DNA of 49,847 nt, taken from assembly GCA_018066865.1 (NCBI GenBank), contig JAGPVT010000023.1, positions 1 to 49,847 of the forward strand. The letters are read 5' to 3'. The notes below the pieces were generated by a model. It did no database searches. It was not told the DNA's origin and worked only from the letters and a program-made list of their open reading frames with translations. The DNA is from Marinobacter sp. (lineage in GTDB: Bacteria > Pseudomonadota > Gammaproteobacteria > Pseudomonadales > Oleiphilaceae). Made by a program: the position numbers and the translations under genes. Shown here piece after piece: positions 44,602 to 49,847 of this stretch (position 1 is its first letter; every line of letters starts with the position of its first letter).

Positions 44602-45034
44602 AGCAGGCTCAAATTAATAAAGTTTTTGAACGTAATCGGAAGGTCTGGTGAAACTCCGCTAACGCTAATGTGCATATCTTACCTTATTATGAGTTTAAAT
44701 CACTGTTCTATAAGAATAAACTAATAATTTTAAATGGATGAGATAGGCGACAGAAGCATTGGTGTTAGCGATACGGTGCCGCTCGATGTTATGAGTTGGT
44801 AACGACTTATAGATTTTGGTAACACTGCCAGAAAGTTACGAATGCATCGCAGTTTTTCAAAACTGCTCTCAATAAGATATTATCTACAATCATTTAACAT
44901 AGGTATATTGGTTCGTTTTAAGCTCTCTTTTGCGTTTGACAGGGAGCCAAATCCTTGAGGTACGAGGCTAAAGGTGACATTCGTTAGTTCGCCTGAAGAT
45001 ACTTTTCTGCTCATGCTGAGTGAAGGAACAAACC
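44602..45034. other. AT-rich divergent intergenic region, 433 bp
   Basis: No gene is visible. The region separates the leftward kinase unit from the rightward lyase-like gene and should carry promoters for both. TTGACA at 44936-44941 is a good -35 candidate for the lyase-like gene, but no convincing -10 follows at 16-18 bp. CGCTAAC (44657) and GTTAGCG (44764) form a weak pair considered as an attC-like site and rejected below. The AT-rich composition is consistent with silencing by an H-NS-like protein, which is inference. Confidence 0.35.
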
Positions 45035-46222
45035 ATGATTTTGAAAAAAAAATTACTCATTAACGGTCTCTTGGCCAGTGTTGTGCTGTTGGGCGCATCA
45101 ATCACCCATGCGGAGATCATCTTCTCAGAGAGCTTTGACAATCAGCCGGATTGGAATAGTGGACTTGCCGTGAATGATCTGAAGGGAGGCGATGGAATCC
45201 CAGACACAGAACAAAACGTAGGGGAGGGGTACCTACTGCCGAATAACTGGGATTTTGTTTATCAAAACCCAACCTTGTCGCCTTACCTCGGTTATCCCGA
45301 CAAGCGTGATGTTATAGCCATTGACGCTGCGGATTCATCAAAGGCAAGGGGTGGGACAGGTAAACGCTTTTTGCAGCAAAGAGTATCCCATAGTGCCAGC
45401 GGGAGCTTTACTTCAGACGGCCAGCTAATGAAATTACTTGACGGGGCAGGCGGCGTGGGCGCGGGATATGATGCGGTCTATTTTGAGTTCTATATTGCAT
45501 TCGACCCCACTTGGTCAGGATATAACGGAACCGTTCAAAATCTTGCAAAGTTAGTGCGCCTTGCGAGTTGGAATGGGTCGGGGTCGCCATTCCAAGCGTT
45601 CCCCGGAGGAAACGAGGGGCCGCTATTTTTCTGGCAGTACGAGATAAATTCGTATGGCGTGAGAAACGTATACGGAATGCGTGGCGGGCCTTGGGGCGAT
45701 AACTACTACCTGACCAATGCACAGGTTGGAGACTTACCCCGAGTAGCGATGAACTATGCAGGCGACACAGTTGGTCGTGGCGTTGGCGGAACTACCCCGC
45801 AGATTACTGACAAAGTAAATGGCAGCTATATATCTGACAACCTGAATCAAACTGTTGGCCATGAGCAGATCTGGGGTACGGGAGGCACGTACACAAAGGT
45901 GGCTTTTTACGTCAAGATGAACTCAGCTCCCGGCGTGGGGGATGGGCAAATTATCCAGTGGCTGGATGACGTTCAGATGATGAACGTGCAGAACATTGTG
46001 TGGGTACCCTCGCTGACTCAAGGACTAACAGAAATGCCCAAGTGGACCAGTCTTTCTATCGGCGGCAACGATTTCTTTAAAAACTACCCGCTAGAAGATG
46101 GCCGCCAGGAATGGTGGGCGATTGACGACATTAAGGTGTCGACCGAGATACCAAATTACCTGTTAAGTGATTCAAATAATACAGCACCACCAAAACCACC
46201 TCTAGGTATTACTGTCGAATAA
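45035..46222 (+). CDS. Secreted polysaccharide-lyase-like protein
   Basis: The 395-residue protein opens with a signal peptide (LLINGLLASVVLLGASITHA) and continues with a jelly-roll type beta sequence: EIIFSESFDNQPDWNSG at the start, AVYFEFYIAFDPTWSGYN, FFWQYEINSYGVRNVYGMRG and EWWAIDDIKVS near the end. The pattern resembles concanavalin-like lyase or laminin-G folds of heparin-lyase-type proteins, but I see no catalytic motif that settles the class. ATG at 45035 follows AAGGA. It may degrade or bind acidic polysaccharide, possibly the one encoded next door. No lipobox is present, so it is likely periplasmic or released. Confidence 0.5.
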   Translation: MILKKKLLINGLLASVVLLGASITHAEIIFSESFDNQPDWNSGLAVNDLKGGDGIPDTEQNVGEGYLLPNNWDFVYQNPTLSPYLGYPDKRDVIAIDAADSSKARGGTGKRFLQQRVSHSASGSFTSDGQLMKLLDGAGGVGAGYDAVYFEFYIAFDPTWSGYNGTVQNLAKLVRLASWNGSGSPFQAFPGGNEGPLFFWQYEINSYGVRNVYGMRGGPWGDNYYLTNAQVGDLPRVAMNYAGDTVGRGVGGTTPQITDKVNGSYISDNLNQTVGHEQIWGTGGTYTKVAFYVKMNSAPGVGDGQIIQWLDDVQMMNVQNIVWVPSLTQGLTEMPKWTSLSIGGNDFFKNYPLEDGRQEWWAIDDIKVSTEIPNYLLSDSNNTAPPKPPLGITVE

Positions 46223-46238
46223 TTATTTCGGTACCTAT

Positions 46239-46274
46239 CCTTCAATCAGACGTCCATGAAGGCCCGATTGAAGG
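46239..46274 (+). terminator. Inverted repeat after the lyase-like gene, possible terminator
   Basis: CCTTCAATC (46239-46247) and GATTGAAGG (46266-46274) form a perfect 9 bp stem with an 18 bp loop, starting 16 bp after the stop. No run of T follows, so factor-independent termination is not well supported; it may be a processing site or a leftover repeat. Confidence 0.3.
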
Positions 46275-46378
46275 GGTTGGTTACACTGGTTGCTTGAACA
46301 CAATCAGTTGGACAACTGGGAGATAAGCGTACCAAATAAACAATACCATTTTGTTGAATCAGCGCGCGCTCAATAACT

Positions 46379-47449
46379 AAGTGCAACACCCTCTAATCGA
46401 GTACCGTGTTGCCATGGAAAAGCACTATCATCACCTTAGTACCACCGACCGCGTTACGCTTATGTTCCTGAAGCGCCAGGGCCTAAGCCTTCGTGCCATT
46501 GCCAGTGAGCTGAACCGTTCACCCAGTACCCTGAGCCGGGAATTGCATCGGCGTACGGTTGAAGGCCGACCCTATGATGCCGAAGCAGCAGGAGTCGCAG
46601 CGCGTTCAGCACGTTTGCTATGCCGGCCCCGGCGCAAGTTGGTCGAGGGCACAGACCTCCACGAGGTGGTCGTCGACATGCTGCGAAACAAGTGGTCTCC
46701 TCAGCAAATCAGCGGCACACTGAAGACCATGTTTCCTCATCATCCTGAGTTTCAAGTCTCACATGAGACCGTGTACAAAGCCATTTATGCCCAGCCTCAC
46801 GGCGAGCTGCGCAAGGAGCTGATTGCCTGCCTGCGTCAGGGTCACACCAAGCGCCGTCCCCGTGCTGGCGGGGTTGATCGTCGCCAACAAATCCCGGACC
46901 TTGTCAGCATCCACTTGCGACCGCCGGAAGTCGAAGAGCGACTGCTGCCTGGGCATTGGGAAGGCGACTTGATCAAGGGCGCCTTCAATCGCTCTGCCGT
47001 TGGCACTCTGGTGGAGCGTGTCAGTGGCCTGGTGTTCCTGGCCAAGATGGATGGTGCCACCGCCACAGCGGCCGTTCAGGGCTTCAGTGCCGCGTTGAAT
47101 CGGGTACCGCTGGAGATGCGCCAGACCTTCACTTACGACCAGGGCCGCGAGCTGGTGCGCCATGCTGAGATCACCCAAAAGACCGGCACGGCGATCTACT
47201 TCGCTGACCCGCACAGCCCCTGGCAACGAGCCATTAACGAGAACACTAATGGCTTGTTGCGGCAGTACATGCCGAAGGGAACCGACCTGTCTGTGTTCAG
47301 TCAGGATGAGTTGGACGCTTTTGCTTTCCAGCTCAACACAAGGCCTCGGAAGCGGCTAGGGTTCAAGGCACCATTGGAAGTGTTTATGGATCTGATCAAC
47401 CGTACCCAGGAAGCGCCATCAGGCGTTCATTAAACCGAGTGTTGCACTT
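46379..47449 (+). mobile_element. Complete IS30-family insertion sequence
   Basis: The element is about 1,071 bp. Its ends share AAGTGCAACAC as an inverted pair (46379 rightward; 47449 leftward). The match becomes imperfect after 11 bp, which is common for terminal repeats of this family. One intact transposase gene fills it. No clear 2-3 bp target duplication is seen, so the ends may be off by a few bases or the duplication may have decayed. It lies between the lyase-like gene and the first cassette-like site. Confidence 0.75.
46414..47433 (+). CDS. IS30-family transposase
   Basis: The 339-residue protein starts MEKHYHHLSTTDRVTLMFL with an N-terminal helix-turn-helix (LRAIASELNRSPSTLSRELH) typical of IS30. 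The DDE core has Asp in GHWEGDLIKG, Asp in TFTYDQGREL and Glu in WQRAINENTNGLLRQYMPKG, and no stop or frameshift interrupts it. ATG at 46414 is chosen; an in-frame GTG at 46381 would start within the terminal repeat. It cuts and joins the element's ends and appears functional. Confidence 0.92.
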   Translation: MEKHYHHLSTTDRVTLMFLKRQGLSLRAIASELNRSPSTLSRELHRRTVEGRPYDAEAAGVAARSARLLCRPRRKLVEGTDLHEVVVDMLRNKWSPQQISGTLKTMFPHHPEFQVSHETVYKAIYAQPHGELRKELIACLRQGHTKRRPRAGGVDRRQQIPDLVSIHLRPPEVEERLLPGHWEGDLIKGAFNRSAVGTLVERVSGLVFLAKMDGATATAAVQGFSAALNRVPLEMRQTFTYDQGRELVRHAEITQKTGTAIYFADPHSPWQRAINENTNGLLRQYMPKGTDLSVFSQDELDAFAFQLNTRPRKRLGFKAPLEVFMDLINRTQEAPSGVH

Positions 47450-47545
47450 GGAGTTGGAGACCGCCCGTCTTACCAGATACAAAAAGAGCAGCTTCCAAAA
47501 TTCAATGTCCCTAAGTTTCAGCACTAAATGTGGCCTTATGCAACC

Positions 47546-47623
47546 ATATAACAATTCGCATCAGTACGCGGCCGATGGCCGCCGGACGTCCCTAACGGGC
47601 CGCCGCTGTGCTTCGCGTTATAT
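47546..47623 (+). repeat. Integron attC-like site 1
   Basis: ATATAAC (47546-47552) and GTTATAT (47617-47623) are perfect complements at the two ends, 78 bp apart overall. The inner arms (AATTCGCATCAGTACGCGG and CCGCCGCTGTGCTTCGC) pair imperfectly around a GC-rich loop, as in attC sites. The DUF3237 gene starts about 25 bp after the right core, the usual cassette layout. The cassette before it is not recognisable, probably disrupted by the IS30 element. Confidence 0.6.
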
Positions 47624-47647
47624 GTCTCAGAGAATCAGATCCAGGTG

Positions 47648-48115
47648 ATGAAAATGTACAACTACGAGCTTGAGCATATTTGCTCCGTCAAAGTCACTCT
47701 CCAAAATCCGCCCGAAGTCATCGGGCCTACACCCGATGGTCTTCGACTCAACATATACATCACTGGAGGAGAGGTGCAAGGTTCGCGCCTTAATGGGAAG
47801 GTTCTCCCCGTGGGCGCAGATTGGCTGACCATTCGCAGTGACGGCGTGGGCATCTTAGATATTCGAGCAACTTTAGAGACTGACGATGGAGCGCTAATCT
47901 ATCTCGCTTACCAAGGTCTTGCCGATGCCGGTGAGGACGGGTACAGAAAATTCATCGAAGGAAACCCTCCGTCTCGTATTCCCCTTCGTGGAGCGCCACG
48001 CTTTCAGACCGCACATCCCGACTATCTCTGGCTAAATAGAATTCAGTGCCATAATGTAGGTGAGGCGGACTTGGAAAACTGGGTAGTGGGCTATGACCTC
48101 TATACGGTCAAATAG
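47648..48115 (+). CDS. DUF3237 family protein (integron cassette gene)
   Basis: The 155-residue protein matches the DUF3237 pattern: LRLNIYITGGEVQGSRLNGKV, LPVGADWLTIRSDGVGILDI and RATLETDDGALIYLAYQGL. The fold is a small beta barrel, and no catalytic role is established for the family. The start is ATG at 47648; a GTG at 47645 and ATG at 47654 are near alternatives. It begins close after attC-like site 1 and ends 36 bp before attC-like site 2, so it is a single-gene cassette without a visible promoter. Confidence 0.82.
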   Translation: MKMYNYELEHICSVKVTLQNPPEVIGPTPDGLRLNIYITGGEVQGSRLNGKVLPVGADWLTIRSDGVGILDIRATLETDDGALIYLAYQGLADAGEDGYRKFIEGNPPSRIPLRGAPRFQTAHPDYLWLNRIQCHNVGEADLENWVVGYDLYTVK

Positions 48116-48151
48116 ATTTGGCCATCGAGGGTTAGGCGGCTGGGGTACACC

Positions 48152-48207
48152 ACATAACAAGGCACGCAACCTGACGGCTACGCCGCCGGTTCGTTTGGCG
48201 GTTATAG
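48152..48207 (+). repeat. Integron attC-like site 2
   Basis: ACATAAC (48152-48158) and GTTATAG (48201-48207) bound a 56 bp site. The inner arms GGCACGCAACCTGACGGC and, reversed, GCCAAACGAACCGGCGGC pair well with a few mismatches. This short form is at the low end of attC sizes. It lies between two unrelated cassette-like genes of the same orientation. The complementary core and arms make this site more convincing than chance. Confidence 0.62.
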
Positions 48208-48241
48208 CACCAGATCCACCTCCGAGTAGACGATACGTACG

Positions 48242-49054
48242 ATGATTTTGTACAAATATGTCTCGCTAGAAGCGGGAATGAAAATCATGGAGAGTCAGGC
48301 TGTCGGATTTAGTGAGGCCCGAGACTTCAATGATCCTTTTGAAACGGCTGCCCGTCCCCGAAGCGAAGATGGTTCGAATCTACCTTTCCTTTTTAGCTGC
48401 AATAATCATACAACTAACTACTGGAGCTCCAACTTTGCGGTGCTATCTCTAACCCGCCAACCTCTCAATAAGCTTATGCTAGCGCACTATGCAGATGACC
48501 ATAAGGGAATGGTCCTTGGCTTCGATGTAAGCAAGATTCCCGAGTTTACTTCAGAAGAGTGGGCGTTCATTCCAGCTCAAAGCGGCAATGTGATTTATAC
48601 CGCGACGATGCCAACACACCCACCAATCAGCACCGATTCTCATTCTATAGAGTCGTCCGAGTCCGTGAGTTTAGAGACCCGACAACGTGCCTTTCTGTTC
48701 AAAGGCGCTGACTGGGCCTTGGAAGAGGAGGTAAGAATAGTAAAGTTCCTTCGTGGCTATGAGCGATTTTTCGATGTGATCTACCTTGGGGATAGACCAC
48801 TCTATTTGTATGAGATCCCTTCTGATTCTCTTGTGGAAGTACATTTGGGGTGCAGGGCGAAGGTTCTGCCAGCCACAAACGGTGAACACTGCAACTGGCT
48901 TCGGCTGAAAAAGGCAATGAAGACTTTTGAGAGCTGCAGGCTCTTTCATATAGACGTCGATCTTAACAGTTGGGAAGTAACTAGCCGGGAAGTCGAGCCA
49001 GTGGCTTATGATGGCTATTGGCAACTTCACTTTGACCGAAGAGCATTGGATTGA
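48242..49054 (+). CDS. DUF2971 family protein (integron cassette gene)
   Basis: The 270-residue protein has the DUF2971 pattern: LYKYVSLEAGMKIMESQAVG, FSEARDFNDPFETAARP, and KLMLAHYADDHKGMVLGFDV with the conserved aromatic/His/Gly run, then EEEVRIVKFLRGYERF. The family is common in mobile DNA and cassettes and has no proven activity; some members are suspected to work in defence. ATG at 48242 starts 34 bp after attC-like site 2. A half-site (GCTATAAC, 49076) follows its stop, so it is probably a cassette with a broken right end. Confidence 0.8.
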   Translation: MILYKYVSLEAGMKIMESQAVGFSEARDFNDPFETAARPRSEDGSNLPFLFSCNNHTTNYWSSNFAVLSLTRQPLNKLMLAHYADDHKGMVLGFDVSKIPEFTSEEWAFIPAQSGNVIYTATMPTHPPISTDSHSIESSESVSLETRQRAFLFKGADWALEEEVRIVKFLRGYERFFDVIYLGDRPLYLYEIPSDSLVEVHLGCRAKVLPATNGEHCNWLRLKKAMKTFESCRLFHIDVDLNSWEVTSREVEPVAYDGYWQLHFDRRALD

Positions 49055-49075
49055 TGTCTGAGAGACACTGCATAA

Positions 49076-49083
49076 GCTATAAC
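49076..49083 (+). repeat. Truncated attC-like half-site (GCTATAAC)
   Basis: GCTATAAC is the exact complement of the core GTTATAGC that begins the DUF2971 cassette at 48201-48208. A cassette's own left-end core and its terminal R'' box should be complementary, so this fits the end of the cassette. No matching right half was found in the following 200 bp. Confidence 0.4.
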
Positions 49084-49330
49084 ACATATGAGCCTTCTCG
49101 GAATCAATAGGCAATAGTCGTTTTTTTGGCCGCGCCAGCGGCCAACCTAAACCCATGAGCGAGAACGCCTGCTTCGTCAGTCTCGTCGAGCTGTCAGGCA
49201 CTTACAGCAAACACATATAGGGGCTCTCTTACGTGGCTTTAGGCCACAGCCTGACCGTTGAACAACTCAATCAACCGGGGCGCCGTAAGATGTCTCCCCA
49301 TCCCGATTAGGCTGCAATACAGGGTTCGCT

Positions 49331-49847
49331 ATGAACACACACAGACCGCATGAAGTGCAGGACCCTGTCGTGGAGGAGTACTCCCGGAACGCGAAGGTGT
49401 ACGACACGAAGTGGTCGTTCTATGTCGAGGCCACGATACGGGAGACGATGAGCCGATTCAGCTTGCGGCCGACAGACCGGTTGCTCGATGTTGGTTGTGG
49501 CACCGGTACTTTGCTTCATCGCCTGTCGGCGACTTATCCTGGCGCGCAGTTGTCGGGCGTTGAGCCCGTGCCAAAGATGCTGGCAATTGCACGTCGCAGG
49601 CTTTCGCCATCCATCGAGCTTCATGAGGGGTGGGCGGAGCGCCTCCCATTTGCGTCGGAACAGTTCGATGCTGTCGTTTCATGCAACATGTTCCACTACA
49701 TTCGCAAGCCCATCGCTGCGCTGCAGGAGATGAGGCGGGTTTTGCGTCCAGACGGTCAACTTATCATCACTGACTGGTGCGATGACTATTGGTCTTGTCG
49801 AGTGTGTGATCTATATCTGCGTCTGTTCAATCACGCGCACTTCAAGA
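49331..49847 (+). CDS. Class I SAM-dependent methyltransferase (cut by window edge)
   Basis: The frame from ATG at 49331 is open to the right edge, giving 172 residues of a UbiE-like enzyme. Motif I is RLLDVGCGTGTLLHRLSA, then the acidic strand SGVEPVPKMLAIARRR, AERLPFASEQFDAVVSCNMF and EMRRVLRPDGQLIITDWCDD. These are the complete core motifs of Methyltransf_11 enzymes. The substrate is unknown. The leader between the DUF2971 gene and this start (about 276 bp) holds no gene; GGCCGC/GCGGCC near 49129-49144 forms a small hairpin. It may be another cassette or flanking chromosome. Confidence 0.82.
   Translation, partial: MNTHRPHEVQDPVVEEYSRNAKVYDTKWSFYVEATIRETMSRFSLRPTDRLLDVGCGTGTLLHRLSATYPGAQLSGVEPVPKMLAIARRRLSPSIELHEGWAERLPFASEQFDAVVSCNMFHYIRKPIAALQEMRRVLRPDGQLIITDWCDDYWSCRVCDLYLRLFNHAHFK

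Noticed and set aside
44657..44770. CGCTAAC and GTTAGCG, 114 bp apart, considered as a further attC site before the lyase-like gene.
   Set aside because: The core does not fit GTTRRRY, the inner arms pair poorly, and the end of the supposed cassette (ATATAAC at 47546) does not complement it.
49129..49144. GGCCGC...GCGGCC hairpin with a T-run, considered as a terminator.
   Set aside because: The T-run lies before the hairpin on the plus strand, so neither strand has the order hairpin then T-run.
49331..49847. Minus-strand frames opposite the right-edge methyltransferase (105 and 74 codons).
   Set aside because: The plus-strand frame has all class I methyltransferase motifs, and the antisense frames have none.

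Overview
The window is most likely a chromosomal segment from a marine gammaproteobacterium. Marinobacter or a relative is my guess, from the gene content, moderately high GC and cassette-like DNA at the right end; no species-level marker is visible. About 43 kb of it is one large exopolysaccharide (EPS) locus. The last 6 kb or so is accessory DNA.

Left block (1-17.8 kb). A broken Gfo/Idh/MocA dehydrogenase and a UDP-glucuronate decarboxylase (UDP-xylose synthase) run rightward. They converge on a leftward series: Wzx-type flippase, methyltransferase with a zinc ribbon, three related family-2-like glycosyltransferases, one GT4 enzyme and one GT39-like membrane transferase. Next come a second methyltransferase, an FAD oxidoreductase of the UDP-galactopyranose-mutase-like group with a C-terminal membrane module, a small gene repeating that module, a second Gfo/Idh/MocA enzyme, a ferric-reductase-like membrane protein and a secreted GH30-like lipoprotein.

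Middle block (17.9-43.1 kb). A leftward sulfotransferase and an IS5-type remnant separate the left block from a compact cluster of the exosortase-A (XrtA/EpsH) associated EPS type. Leftward are an ExeA-like ATPase and a DUF3473 polysaccharide deacetylase. Divergent from them, over an approximately 300 bp regulatory region, is a rightward run of seventeen genes: priming sugar transferase, Wza-like export protein, Wzz-like chain-length protein, a BY-kinase-like protein without the Walker A lysine, an outer-membrane barrel protein, a second deacetylase, a carbamoyltransferase, two FemAB/CelD-like acyltransferases, a membrane GT2, GT4, an asparagine-synthase-like amidotransferase, a sulfotransferase, a GT4, an O-antigen-ligase-like polymerase, a GT2 and a second flippase. 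Many of these genes overlap or abut, as in an operon. No exosortase and no PEP-CTERM substrate is visible.

Right block (43.2-49.8 kb). This holds an AT-rich two-gene unit (small-molecule kinase plus an unknown protein), a secreted lyase-like protein, a complete IS30-family element, and then what look like integron cassettes: a DUF3237 gene and a DUF2971 gene with two convincing attC-like sites and a third truncated half-site. A methyltransferase gene runs off the right edge.

Together the genes describe assembly of a decorated polysaccharide on undecaprenyl phosphate, its flipping, polymerisation and export, with sulfation, carbamoylation, acylation and deacetylation, plus enzymes that could trim it. 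Two flippases and two glycosyltransferase sets suggest two repeat units or a recent merger of two loci.
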